Shown here: piece after piece, positions 46,975 through 59,399 of the stretch
Layout of the letters: each line of letters starts with the position of its first letter
Numbering within the stretch: position 1 is the stretch's first letter
Source: Gnetum montanum
Taxonomy: Eukaryota > Streptophyta > Gnetopsida > Gnetales > Gnetaceae
Assembly: GCA_015680685.1 (NCBI GenBank)
Contig: MNCI01033448.1
Coordinates: 186,001-250,000 of the forward strand
Direction of reading: 5' to 3'
Length of the DNA stretch: 64,000 nucleotides
Notes under the pieces: generated by a model
What the model saw: only the letters and a program-made list of their open reading frames with translations
Database searches by the model: none
What the model was told of the DNA's origin: nothing
Program-made: the position numbers and the translations under genes

Positions 46975-47100
46975 ACATAAAACTATCACCATGGTCTGCT
47001 ATGACCTTAAACTAGCATTCTCATCCACTAAGACATTAAACTAGCAATGTAGCCACAACCACACAAAATAATCTGTGGCTGTGATGGCCTAAAACTAGTA
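46975..47100 (+). repeat. GAC-TTAAACTAG array after A3 protease
   Basis: Units TATGACCTTAAACTAGCA, TAAGACATTAAACTAGCA and ATGGCCTAAAACTAGTA. The array lies between protease and the antisense gene block; A2 has the same array (15775-15880) after its protease. Confidence 0.85.
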
Positions 47101-49502
47101 AACATGTCATGCATTGATTAGCCATAACCAAAAACATCAACATATTTTTTTTCAAGGTTTACAACATTTACATAATTCATTAAAACATAGATGCATATAG
47201 CCAAAAAATAAAACCAAATATTTAAATTTAAAATTAAATTTCCATAACATATAGCCATAACCACAATGTGTAGCAATGATGCCAAAGAATAACCATCTAT
47301 AACATAGTCTTGGCTGACCATAGCCATCATCATAAAAATAAAACCAAGCTAAACTAAAGGAGGCTATTGAGTGGCATATAGAGGAGGAAGTGGTGGATCA
47401 TTCCCTCCCTCACCACTAGGGTTACCAATGTCTCCTTAGGTCTAAAATGCAACAACATATAACTAGTTAGTAAATCATAGCCAAGATCATGACTTAAAAT
47501 AAAAAATAAGACATAAAATAGATCAAACCTATGGAGAGTCAGGCTCCATCACTTCGAGGGTAGATGGGAAAGGCCTTCCTCCAAATGATGAAGGATTTGG
47601 TCCTCCATAATGTTGACCTAGTTAACATCCCGAAGATGAAGTGGATGTTGCAATGATGAAGTAATCTCGATCTTTATTTCTGGTCATGTGCATGTCCAAG
47701 TACATCACACTTGAATAAGGATGTTGTACAATTACAGTCATCGCACTGTGGACATGCACTGGGAGAAAGGGTTAAGAGGAAAAATTGACAAAAAGTCCCT
47801 ACCTTAATACTAAAAACTACTAAACTTAAAACTTCAAAAGACTCCCTACCAAATCTACCTACATCTTATTTATAGATGAGGAGACAGGCTGCAATATTGC
47901 ATCTAGGCTATCATATCACGTACGTGATATCGCGTACGCAATATCATGGGTGTGATATCGTAGCCAACAATTTATGACTCATCAATGTCCTTAGCCATCC
48001 CATGTAGGAACTTCACTTTCTTTGGAGTCTCTACCCATCATTTTTCACAAAACATAGGGATGGAAGCTTGCATTGGTGGCTCAAGAACTACTATAAGCAT
48101 AACAATCATCGAAAGGTTAGGATGATAACCAAATGTAACCAATAATATATGACAAAAATAGTAAGGCATAAACATACCTAGCTCCTCCTCATTCTCCTCC
48201 TCCTCTAGGATGATGATAGGAGAGGTACTTAGTACTATCTCACCAAACAAGGCATCTAAATCATCTATACTTGCATTGGCAAATCCTTCAACCATGGGTT
48301 TCTTTAGGAGTACCTCTTCTGCCTGCCTTTATTCTACCACCGTAGTATTTTGGGCTACTATAACTTGATGCTACTCTATAACCATAGCACATAGAAAACT
48401 AATTAACAAATGATATCATAAAAATAGCCATAAAATTTTAAAACATGAAATAGCCAAAGTTAAACAAAGCATTCATATGACTGCTCATTGTGATAACTTA
48501 ATCTTAAACTTAAGCTTCTTCGGGGCAAGCTGATCTGATGGTAGGGGTGCCTTCTCCATGGGCCTCTTGAGTTTATCTCTAGCTATCCATTTGGTGTTCA
48601 TGCATCATCATCTAGCATCCTAAACACTAGTAGGAAATGAAAGGAACTCAGCATCATTAGTACTATCAGGAGACTCATGCTACCTAACATCAAGTTTCTT
48701 AATGGTGATGGATAATGTCTCATCCACCCCCTTTGGTGGATTCAGGGCTTACATTGTTGCATAAATATGTTTTATCCAAGGCCTAGAAAGTTGGCTTGGA
48801 TCTTGGGAAATCCATCTCCCATTCCTATATACCACCAGAAACTTCAAAAACCTCTTTAGGTAACCTATGAAAAATGAAAAGTGTATATGGATTATCATAG
48901 AGGTGTCAACACAGAGTCTAAAAATCTCCTCTCAAAGCCTAGTATCCAAATTCATAGCCTAGTAAAATTTGATGTCTTCTATAAAAACCTTCTTAAAGGT
49001 CCATCCCTATGCTAGGCTGATTACCATCTTTTGTGATAGTAGTTTGCAAAATGCACAAGACCTAAACAAAGGATATGATTCCTTTACATCAAGGTTTATG
49101 AAGCTATCCATCAAAATTCTTGAGTGGTCCATGCTGGCACCAAGCCACTCCAGAAGTTCCTCTTAATGGTATGATGGGAACCTTGGTCCCATCAGTAGGG
49201 ACCCCAAACAAGTCACAAAATAGGCCAACACCTACATCAATGTTCACCTTAACACCTCGAATGATGGTATTAAATTAACCAACCTCCTCATTAATGGAGT
49301 TAATAATATGCAACATCTTCATAGCAAGGATGGAAGGAATAGGTGCCACAAGTACATCAAGAAAATATGCATGATGGATGTTTGCTTGAACGTATTCTAG
49401 GAACCTACTGCTTTAGCCACTTCTGGGCTTATGCCACATCACCAAACTTCAGGATGAGGGTTTTCTCATGATGTGAAATTAGAAGTGGTATAGTAAGATC
49501 AG

Positions 49503-49620
49503 ATAAGGTGGAAGGTCCTACAAAGCAATAACCAAAGGTTAGCATTCATATAAGAAATTTCAACAACCAAGAAAATCAATAAGGTGGAAGGTCCTACAAA
49601 GAAATAACCAAAGGTCAGCA
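49503..49620. repeat. 43-bp direct repeat (76-bp period) at the LINE 5' junction
   Basis: ATAAGGTGGAAGGTCCTACA with the following ~22 bases occurs at 49503-49544 and again at 49579-49620, just before the LINE sequence starts. On the minus strand each copy is an intron 3' end plus exon start of the antisense gene, so the splice acceptor is duplicated. Confidence 0.85.
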
Positions 49621-52600
49621 TTTTTCCCAACAGTTCTTATGTTTCTACTCACCATGAACATGGTAAAGGGGGGGCTATAATTTTTCTCCATAATAAGTGG
49701 CAGGAGTCTGTTCTTGATCACGGTTGTGATAATTTAGGGCATTGTAGTTGGGTTCGATTACGGTATGTGAATGAGATCTTAGGGATTGTCTCCATTTATG
49801 CTCCTTGTCACTCAACTGATCGGAAGCTCTTGTGGAATTGGCTCAGACACAATTTACCCCCAGCTAAATGGATTATTGCTGGGGACTTCAACATGACTAA
49901 GCATCCAAAGGATAAATTAGGAGGACAAAGAGGTGGTTTAGACAACAGGGAGCTCTCTGAGTGGCTCTTGTTGAAATGTCAATTAACGTTGCAAGAAGCA
50001 AATGAAAACTATTCCTCTTCTAGTACCTCTAACTGGTTTACTTGGAGTAACGCTAGACTTGGTGCTTCCTACATCTCTTCTCGATTGGATAGGGTTTATC
50101 TATCTACTAATCCCCTTATTCATTTTACTTCTACCAATGGTGCCCTTGTCCAAGCAGATTATTCCCAGGTCTTGTCAGATCATTATCCTATTTATTGGTC
50201 TCTTTCCCACTATGGGAACTCATACTCTTCTAACAATCTTTATATTTTTAACACTGCCTTTCTTCATAGTAACTCCCTTTGCTCTTTATTGATGCAAATC
50301 TGGAATTTGCATCCTAAACCCCTTGGTGAAGACGGTTGGATTGATTGGTGGACAAATGCTTGTACCCGCCTCCAACGGTTTTCCAAACATGTAGGTAAAT
50401 TGATTGCTTCACAACTAAGTTCTCACAAGTCCAACCTTCATGAAGAAATTTCCTTACTTCAAAACACCATTAATCAAGATGAAGCTACTAAGGCTCACTT
50501 TAGTCATTTGAAACGTGCCAAGGAGAACCTACGTATAATGGATCACTATGAAGTGAGAGGTGCTCACCTCCGTGCTCGTCTCTCTTGGCTTCGCATGGGT
50601 GACCAGGCTACAAAGGGCTTTTTTCGTCTCCTCAAAGGGGGGAATCCGTCCCATAAAATTCCAGCTATTCAAGTAGAAGATAATATATTTACCTCCAAGG
50701 ATGACATTCTTCAGGCCTTCTTTGAGTTCTACTCTCGAACTTTTCGAAAAGAGGCGATTGACCCCACTGCAGTTAACACTTGTTTAGGAGCTATTACACC
50801 TTTTAATCGCTCCATCTTTGGTGATGCTTCTCTTCTTTCCAAACAGGATCTTGGTAATGCTCTTCAACAACTCCACGATGGTAAAGCCCCTGCTATGGAT
50901 GGCCTTCCCACAGAATTTTTTAAGAAATTCTGGCCCACTCTTCAAGACACTGTTTATAGGGTATATAAGGAAGCTCTTAGGGAAGGATCCTTTGGTAAGC
51001 AGATTAACGCTGGTATTATTAAGCTTCTCCCCAAGTCAGGAGATCGACTGAATATAAGTAATTGGCGCCCTATCACTCTTTTAAATGTCATCTATAAAAT
51101 CATTGCCAAAGCTATAGCTAATAAACTTAAACCCTTTCTTCCTCATCTTATAAGCAAGGAGCAAACCGGTTTTGTTCAAGGTAGATATATTTTAGACAAT
51201 GTTGTTACTGCTATTGAGGGCTTGCACTGGGCTTCTTCCACTAATCAAAATGCTATTCTTCTTAAGCTTGATTTTGCTAAAGCTTACGACATGCTTGATT
51301 GGTCCTTTTTAAAAAGTATAGTCAAACACCACAACTTAGGTAATGCTTTTGAGAGACATATTGATCTTGTTTTGTCCGAGGCCTCTTCAGTCATCTGCAT
51401 TAACGGATCCTTCTCTAAGGTCATTGAGCTTCAAAAATCAGTTCGACAAGGGTGCCCTTTAGCCCCTTATCTTTTCATCCTAGCTGCTGATGCTCTGGGA
51501 GCTGTTCTTAGATCTTCTAATGATTCTATGCGGCTAAGAGGTATCTCTCTTCCACAACAAGGACATGATCTTGTTTACAGCCAGTTTGCAGATGATACTT
51601 TTATCACTTTGATCGAGGACCATAATAATTTTAACACTGCCTTGCAATGCATAGATATCTACTGTAGAGCCTCAGGAGCTAAGATTAATTGGAACAAAAC
51701 GCAAGCCATTCGATCTAGCTTCTCTCCTAGGCCTCCTTGGACTTATCACTTTGATATCAAGTGGCTATCTCCTATTGATCCTTTCACCCTCTTAGGCATC
51801 CCTATTGCTTTATTTGCTACTCCCACTACCATATGGAACAATGTGGTGGAAAAGGTGAAACATAAAGCTTTGAAATGGGCTTCTAAACCCTTATCTCTTG
51901 CAGGTAGATTTATCGTAGCTAATCATATTTTGAGCTCCACTCATGTCTATTACTCTTCCTTTATGGCTCCTTCCAAATCTTCCTTTCATTGCATTAACAA
52001 CATTCTCAGGAATTTCCTTTGGGGGGATAAGGATGATCACAAAGCTTTTCATCGAGTAGCTTGGGATACTTGCACTTTAAATAAAGAACAAGGGGGCTTA
52101 GGACTTGCCTCTATTGAGCACCAGAGTATTCTCTTGGCCTCCAAATGGGTGACTCGATGTATGGAAGGAGATGAAGCTTGGAAGATCCTTTTTAGGCACA
52201 ATATCTCTAGTCTTGGTACACACCAACGATGGCATAATACTCATTGGAGCAATTGGATCATTAGTAAAAACTCTCAGAAGATCAAACGTTCTTTTTGGTT
52301 CCAGCAAATTTGGCGTTGTTGGAGCCAACTTCGAGATCTGTTACAATGGAAACCTTCCCAGATAAGCTTGCAATCTCTGTTGACTCACTCGATCTGGTGG
52401 TCCCCTATATTTAAAAAGAATGGAGGTTGTCTTTACGATGAATTCTCTCATAGGGCCAATCGTTTTGCTGACCGCAATATACACCATATCGATCAATTAT
52501 TTACTATTAGAAATGATTCTCCTACCCTCTCTTGGACACATGCGAAAGTTAAATGGGGGTTTCAAAGACAAGATATTGTCATTTACCAACACATTGAGCA

Positions 52601-53135
52601 AGTCCTTTCCAACTTTGTTGTGCATAAGATGCATACTAATACTCCTTGGTACGAAGATTGGTTTTGGCCTGACGGTTCCCCTCTTTGCTCTTTACGTATC
52701 TCTAAAGCCCAATCTTGGTTTCATACGCAAGCTTTTCAATTCTCCACTCTAAATAGACGTTGGAGTTTACATCTTGAGGATCACCAGTGGAAAACTATTT
52801 TTCGTCGGATTTGGACTTCCAAGGCTCAACCTAAGCATCGTTTTTTGTTTTGGTCCTTGGTTCATCTAGGTCTTCCCATCGGACATAGGCTTCTTTTTTT
52901 AGGAATTGATCATCCTAAATGCCCCATTTGTAAAGCGGATGATTCTTTTCAACACGTCTTTTGGGATTGCTCATTCTCTCAATACATTTGGCAATTAAAT
53001 CTCTCCAAGTCTTCCTTCCTAATCATTCTCTTAGTTTTCCTCAATGTATCCTTCAAGATGATTGTGTTAAGTGTTACCTTCAAAAAGCCTGGAAAATCCT
53101 CCTATTTGAGATTATCTTCTTTATTTGGAAATGTC
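49621..53135 (+). mobile_element. L1-type LINE, 5' truncated, 3' end in gap
   Basis: Non-LTR retrotransposon inserted in the antisense block of A3 in plus orientation. ORF1 and the first part of the endonuclease are missing (5' truncation, usual for target-primed reverse transcription). The 3' UTR, poly(A) tail and target duplication are lost in the gap 53136-53693. Everything present is one uninterrupted reading frame, unlike every other element here except the short A4 end. Confidence 0.9.
49627..53135 (+). CDS. LINE ORF2: endonuclease / reverse transcriptase / zinc-binding region (partial)
   Basis: The open frame begins upstream of any usable start (SYVSTHHEHGKGGAIIFLHN) and runs to the gap. 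Residue numbers here count from NEILG at about 49770. AP-endonuclease: WIIAGDFNM (about 33-42) and SDHYPIYWSL (about 140). RT: IIKLLPKSGDRLNISNWRPI (about 413), LKLDFAKAYDMLDWSFL (about 500, first catalytic Asp), VRQGCPLAPYLFILAADAL (about 570), QFADDTF (about 607, catalytic pair), GAKINWNKTQ (about 640). Zinc-binding zf-RVT region: HPKCPICKADDSFQHVFWDC near 1050. All catalytic residues are present and there are no stops or frameshifts in 3.5 kb. The translated frame continues across Ns to a stop at 53721, but its link to the LINE there is uncertain. Confidence 0.93.
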
Positions 53136-53693
53136 NNNNNNNNNNNNNNNNNNNNNNNNNNNNNNNNNNNNNNNNNNNNNNNNNNNNNNNNNNNNNNNNN
53201 NNNNNNNNNNNNNNNNNNNNNNNNNNNNNNNNNNNNNNNNNNNNNNNNNNNNNNNNNNNNNNNNNNNNNNNNNNNNNNNNNNNNNNNNNNNNNNNNNNNN
53301 NNNNNNNNNNNNNNNNNNNNNNNNNNNNNNNNNNNNNNNNNNNNNNNNNNNNNNNNNNNNNNNNNNNNNNNNNNNNNNNNNNNNNNNNNNNNNNNNNNNN
53401 NNNNNNNNNNNNNNNNNNNNNNNNNNNNNNNNNNNNNNNNNNNNNNNNNNNNNNNNNNNNNNNNNNNNNNNNNNNNNNNNNNNNNNNNNNNNNNNNNNNN
53501 NNNNNNNNNNNNNNNNNNNNNNNNNNNNNNNNNNNNNNNNNNNNNNNNNNNNNNNNNNNNNNNNNNNNNNNNNNNNNNNNNNNNNNNNNNNNNNNNNNNN
53601 NNNNNNNNNNNNNNNNNNNNNNNNNNNNNNNNNNNNNNNNNNNNNNNNNNNNNNNNNNNNNNNNNNNNNNNNNNNNNNNNNNNNNNNNNNNNN
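53136..53693. other. Assembly gap (558 N)
   Basis: Run of Ns that removes the LINE 3' end and the right LINE/A3 junction. The gap length may be nominal. Confidence 0.98.
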
Positions 53694-54539
53694 AATAAAA
53701 CACTTAACACGATAAAACACTAGAAGCCATATGTTTACCTTTACTTCTCTTCTGCGATGCAGAGGTTCGATCTATAAGGGTATGATTTGTGCTATCAGCA
53801 TTTACCCACTAGTTGTGCATCATCTTTTCATCCTTACACTTCTTGTATATCATGTTGAACTTAGTGGCATATTCATTAAAGATCCCTCTTAACTATTGAT
53901 ACACAATAGCACTGATTTGGGGACTCTTAGTGAATTCATCTAGAGCAGTTTGAGCCACTACCAAGATTTGGTCATTAACAATCAAGCCCTATTCATTAAA
54001 CTTGTACCTAAAAGAAGTTAAATTAATGAAGTTAAGCAGGATAATCAAGCCAAAACCATGAAAATGTTACAATAACCACGTTTACCCCTATAGACAATAT
54101 ATGGTGCTAGGAGGGTTCTGGAATAATGTGTGGGCTCTATGCACCACCATCACAGTATTATCAATATTATACAGACTATACTCTAGCATTGTCTAGATCT
54201 CTAATAGGTAGTATATACTTACATCATCTACAATTTCTCTTGTGGTCTAGGGAACTAGTTTATTAGTATTGTACCTAGTGATTAGTCTAGATGCTTGAGG
54301 TAATAGGGTCTCCACAATAACCCTAGCTACATGTATAGACAAGTGTGACCACAATGTCACATTGAAGTTCCTAAGAAGATAAGAAAAGAAGTCCCTTGCC
54401 CTAGGCTAGGACCATAAGGAAAGCTTCCATAGCAGCATGTTGTGAGGTGGAGTATTGGTCTTAGGATGACCAATATAGAACAAAATGTCAATGAGCTTTA
54501 CTATAATGAGAATAGGCCTCAAGAAAGCCCTATATGAAG

Positions 54540-54960
54540 AAAAACAAAAACATTGTGACCAACTATAATTTCTTAACAATTTGGATAAAACATCTAATTA
54601 GAGGTAAAATTGGCCTTTGTAGAAAGCTCTAAGGTGTTTATCTAAATTAGCTTAAGGAATTATTACAACTTGTCAAAGCACAAGCAATACAACCTATTAG
54701 AGTTACTTAGAAAATTTAGAAAAAACTTCTAGTCAAAGGTGAAATTAGCCTACGTAAAAAGCTCTAAGGTGTTTACCTAAATTAGTCTAAGTGAATTCAC
54801 AAGAAAAAATTATCACAACCTTGTATATCTTTGCATCATGACCAATTGGAATTTCTCAATAAATTTAGAAAAAACTTCCTAAGTCATAGGTGAAATTATC
54901 CTTTGTAAAAAGCTCTTAGATGTTTATCTAAATTTTCTTGAGAAATTCCATAGAAGCATT
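54540..54960 (+). repeat. ~140-150 bp tandem repeat, three copies
   Basis: Marks AAAGCTCTAAGGTGTTTA at 54622 and 54758 and AAAGCTCTTAGATGTTTA at 54908. Each is preceded by AATTTAGAAAAAACTTCTAA and GGTGAAATTAGCCT-like sequence. Confidence 0.82.
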
Positions 54961-56450
54961 GTTACCATATTTCATAGCCTTATAGCAAAACCTATGTCTT
55001 AGTCTAAATTATGCATAAGTTTAGAAAAAGGATCTAAATTTGTGCAAAGCATGCATAAATTTGGAAAAAATATCTAAACTATGCAAAAATTTAGAAAAAG
55101 CATGATAAACTTAGAAAAAAAAAGAGCCATGAAGTCATAATAAAAACTGATTTAAAATAGAAAAATATTTTACACTTCTTAAGAAGAGAAAAACTAAGCA
55201 TGCCATATAGCCATGAGTTTTGACTTGATTCATATAGCCATAGCAAAAAATTCATAAAAATTCATTTTAAATATAATCGGAGTGATTTCACCTCTGTTGG
55301 AAAGCTGAATCTAAATTCTATGAAGCCATGACTAGAAAATAACAAAAACCTTGACTATTTTCTTATGAAAATTTCATAAATCTACATGAAATTACAAAAG
55401 TGGCACAAACAACCTAACTATGTAATGTTAGGAAAATAACCATAACTTCATCATTTCAAAGCTAAATTAAATAATGCAACAACCATTGAAAAGCTTAAGA
55501 AAGGGCTACAAATCCATAACCTTTAATTTCAAAAAATATGTAATCATTTTACCAAGAAAAATACATAACTTGGCTTGCTTCTTCATAGCAAAACTTCAAA
55601 AATCCCAAAGCCTAAATTTCACATAGTCATTAAAAAGGTAAAAATAGCCAAAACCAATAAAACCATTTTAAATTCACATCAAAATAATAGGGTATGATTT
55701 TGTTAACATTTAATTTTAACAAATCCTAAGGCCTAGATATGAAAAAAATGGACATACCCAAATATTTTTAGGAAAAAGCAAAAAACAACAAGCCATATTT
55801 TCAAAATCTAATCTACAAAAGCTAAATCCATAAAACAACTATAGATCTGCATGGGAGCAGCCAAAATAGGAGATGGGATTTTATAAAAATTCTATTTTAA
55901 TCCCCCTATTGGAGTAGATTTGAAAAAATAGCCTTAACATCTATGAAACAAAAAATTAAAGAAATCATAGAAAACAAAGGCAAAAATAGTTAGATTTTCC
56001 TACCTTGGAGTAGTGATAGATGCAGCTTGGACGGAGATAGGTCTGGGAACCTCTAAAAACTCCCTTGAATGGTCATCCATCCTCTAAGTTGTGGGATTTT
56101 TCATTTTTCCTCCTCTCTATTTGGATTTCATGGCAGGCTCAACATTGAGGAAAATGAAAGTTAGGAAAAGATAAGAGTTCTACATTGGCTACAGGAGAGA
56201 TGGGAGGCTTCCACATTGAATACTGGTTGTGGCTACCATAAGAATCTCTGCGATAGCTCTCCTCTAATATTCTACTATTGAAGAATGACAATTATGATCA
56301 AAATTTACAAATTTTGACTTATAAAACCCACCTAAACCTAAACAAAACCAAAGCTACTAATTCAGTGCACCATGACTACAAGTGCATTAAAGAAAAAGGG
56401 CAAAAAATTTAGTTCACATTTGTTTTAAGGGGGAAACAAATCTACTTTTC
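54961..56450. other. AT-rich non-coding spacer of A3
   Basis: Very A-rich on the plus strand, with short ATCTAAATTATGCAAAAATT-like repeats at 54990-55110. No reading frame or homology to the mobile element proteins was found. Confidence 0.55.
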
Positions 56451-59380
56451 AAGCTTTTAAATTTTTGGATTGTGAGTCCCACCTTGTGCCTTTCCTTTTG
56501 ATCAAACTTCCTTTAATGCTGAGATTTTTACTAATTTCAACACTTAAAACATTATGGAAACCTTACCCCCATGCATCCACACTGGGAATACCATGCCCAA
56601 TGTGGAAACATGTTTATCATTTGCAAATTCATTAGAGTTACACATATCTTTCTACTTTTAGTAACCTAGACTTACCTTTTTCAACCTTGGGTTTTCAAAA
56701 CTACGCAAAACATGAGAAAGACTAAGTACCATGGATTTCCATGCTAAGGAAAATAGTGCCCAACGTGGAAGAATGGAGGTGACACTTACTCTTACCTCCC
56801 AACGCTTATGTAGCATAAGTTGGATCCCAAAGTGAACCCCTCTAAGTATCTCCAGTAGCCTCGAAACCTCATCAAACCTAGTTAAAACTGGTAGAAACCT
56901 AGGATTTGATGTTTTCCAGGTTGGGGGAGACTTCTTCCACTTTTATCCTTTCACCCTTAGCATATAAAGATGGGTGGAAGCTAAAAATAACGTAAATTGA
57001 TGACCTAATGACCATTTCCTGATGCCTGGTTACCCTTAGACCCTATTGGAACCCTCTGGTTCCTTCAAAAGTTTCAAAATGGATCAAAAATGGCACAAAT
57101 ATGTCATCCCCTTCTCATCCATGCTAGAACCACCATTCCAAGCATGGACAAAATGGGTGAGATTTCATGAGGCACTTAGAAGCCTCCAAACTATTAAATC
57201 TTGATACCCAACATTGACCATTAATACTACTAATCTTGAAGGTTAACATGCATGCTCGATAGGCTATTGATTTGGCCTAGATTTGACTTTTTTCACTAAG
57301 GGGAACCTCTTTCACACTAATCCCACCCCTAGCATGGAAAAAAGTGGGAAAGCCTAAAAACCCCCCTCATAGCCTCCAAAACGACTAGATCTTGTGCCTA
57401 AGAATTGATGGCCATTACCACAAACTCTATGAGCACTCATGCATTTCCATATTAATAGAAAATAATCAAAAAAGCTTTTCACCCTAATTTTCTACACTAA
57501 CAATTGTTGCTCCAGCATGGAAAAAGGGGGGAGAATTCAAAAACTGCCTTAACCACCTTAAAACAACCAAACTTTGACATCAGATGTTAGCAGTCAATGC
57601 CAGCAACCTAGGAAGCCTACATGCATGCTCAAAAGTGATCAAAAATATTTTCCCCCATTTTTTCATGCTATGCATGGAATTCCTAGTGTGCAAAATAAGG
57701 TGAAATTCCAAAAAATACCTTACCAACCTTGAAATAACCAGAATTTGACATTAGATGATTGTAGGTAGCATCAGTGACCTTAGAAACTTGTATGCATGCC
57801 AAAAATTCACCAAAAATATTTTTCCCCATTTTTCCATGTTGACCATGGAAGCCCGAGTGTGGAAAAAGTAGAGGACGTTCAAAAAATTCCTTGTCAACAT
57901 TGAAACAATGAAATTTTAACATCAAGTAGTAGCAGTCATCACCAGCAACCCTAGAAACTTGCATGCATGGTCAAAGTTAGCTTAAAATCATCAAAAATAT
58001 TTTCTCATATTTTTCCAAGTTGAGAATGAAAGCAAGGTAAGTCAAAATCCCACTTATCAACCTTCAAGACAGCCAAATTTTAACACCAAGCATTGACCAT
58101 CATTACTAGCAACCTTAGAAGCCTACATGCATAACCAAAAGTGACCATAAAGTGTCAAAAATATTTCCCCCAACTTTTTCATGTTGATCATAGAACTGGG
58201 GGGAGTCCAAAAGCCACTTAAAAAACCTTTAAAATAGCCATTTATGACTCCAAATCCCAATCTTCAAACCCATTAGTCTCAAAGGCTTATATGCATGGTT
58301 GATTGAAGTAAAAATTTGGATAGATCTATATTTTATAATATCTCCATGCTATGAATTGCTCCCCCCATCCATGCTACTTAGCATGGAAATTAATGGGAAA
58401 CCAATTTGGAGTCCATAACTACCTTAAAAGAACATTAGCCAAGCTTATATGCACTCTAGGATCTTGCCAGCATCATTGGTGCTTTCAAACTTTAGGAAAC
58501 TAATGTCAGAAGGCCAAAAATCTATTTCCCTTTATTTTTCAAATTGAGCTTTCCATTCCTAGCATGGAAGAAATGGGAAAAGCCAAATAACCACTTAGTG
58601 ATGTCCAAAATTATCCAATCTTGACATGGATGCATGGCCCTTAATCCTGGCAACCCTGGGAGGTAACATGCATCATTAATTGTGACTTGAATTGGCCTAG
58701 ATCTAAGATTCTTGCTTCCTCCACACTAGAGTAACTTCTCTAGCATGGAAATAAGGGGGGGGGGAGCGGGGGAGGAGTTGCTATTCCAATTTTGGTGATA
58801 AGATAACACTCTTGAAATTCAAAGATCTTCTCCAGAGAAGCCCAAGATCTCATAGACTAAAGATTTTACTTGTTTGACCTTATTTCAACCTTCAAAACTT
58901 ATTCATCCCATTCTTCCATGTTGGAGTAACTCCCATAGTGTGGTAAAAAGGGGGAAAACCTTAAGTACTTTTAAATAGCCTTCAAACATATTCAAAATTA
59001 CATAGCAACTTTCAGAATCAAAGTCTATATCCCTAGGGGCCTAGAAACTTGGTCAAAGTTTTCCAAAATCACTTTGAATTCATCAAATAAGTGTCCCCCT
59101 ATTTTTCGACATTGGGGAGACTATGTCTAGCATGTAAGAAAGGGGAGAATCCATTTCAAAATCTATTAACCCTTAAAATAACCTCAAATTGCCTCAAAAC
59201 AGAGTGAAAAGGTGCATAAGTTCTAGATTTGGACTCCAACCATCTATTTGATCATGTTTCATCTCATTTTTACTTGGATTTTGATTTTCCATGTCAAAAC
59301 CCCCTCTTTTCCATGATAGCTAGCATGAAAACAAGGGGGGAAGACTTCAGAACCTACTTTTTATCCCTTATAGACCTTCA
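56450..59380 (+). repeat. ~165-190 bp degenerate tandem array in place of the RT N-terminus
   Basis: ATGCAT marks lie at 57248, 57438, 57621, 57792, 57962, 58127 and 58291 (intervals 190, 183, 171, 170, 165, 164). Similar CCATGCTA ... AGCATGG blocks extend left to about 56570 and right to about 59330, giving roughly 16 units. Typical unit content is TCAAAAATATTTTCCCCCAT, a CCATGCTA/AGCATGG inverted pair, a GGGG tract, and AACCTTAAAACAACCAAA. The array ends where RT sequence begins. Confidence 0.85.
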
Positions 59381-59399
59381 AGGAGTCCAATTTTGATAA

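Larger units (their letters stand above)
47340..54530 (-). pseudogene. Antisense multi-exon gene of A3, split by the LINE
   Basis: Paralogue of the A0 antisense gene. Introns I can read on the minus strand: 54085-54008 (GTAAAC ... CTTTTAG), 48177-48091 (GTATGT ... CTAAC ... CTTATAG) and 47528-47442 (GTTTGA ... TACTAAC ... CATTTTAG). There is also an exon start at 49517 after TGCTAAC ... TTTGTAG. The exon 49517-about 48490 encodes ILKFGDVA and, at 49330-49180, KMLHIINSI ... IIRGVKVNI ... LFCDLFGVP, alignable with KMLFLVNSF ... YVRGVGVVI ... LFIDLFSLL of A0. The exon at 48295-48178 ends with an acidic run EEEENEEELG. On the right side of the LINE, 54500-54086 reads FFSYLLRNFNVTLWSHLSIH and IVDDVSIYYLLEI. 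Frequent stops. Function unknown. Confidence 0.6.

Noticed and set aside
50002-52752. Shorter frames overlapping the LINE (50002-50292, 50818-51051, 52098-52328, 52171-52365, 52420-52752)
   Set aside because: All are out-of-frame shadows of the ORF2 reading frame that carries the endonuclease and RT motifs.
53080-53720. Several roughly 200-codon frames on both strands
   Set aside because: They consist almost entirely of the N gap and have no real sequence.
57683-57964. 93-codon minus-strand frame in the 170-bp array
   Set aside because: It follows the repeat period (similar peptide repeats every unit) and reflects the tandem array rather than a gene.
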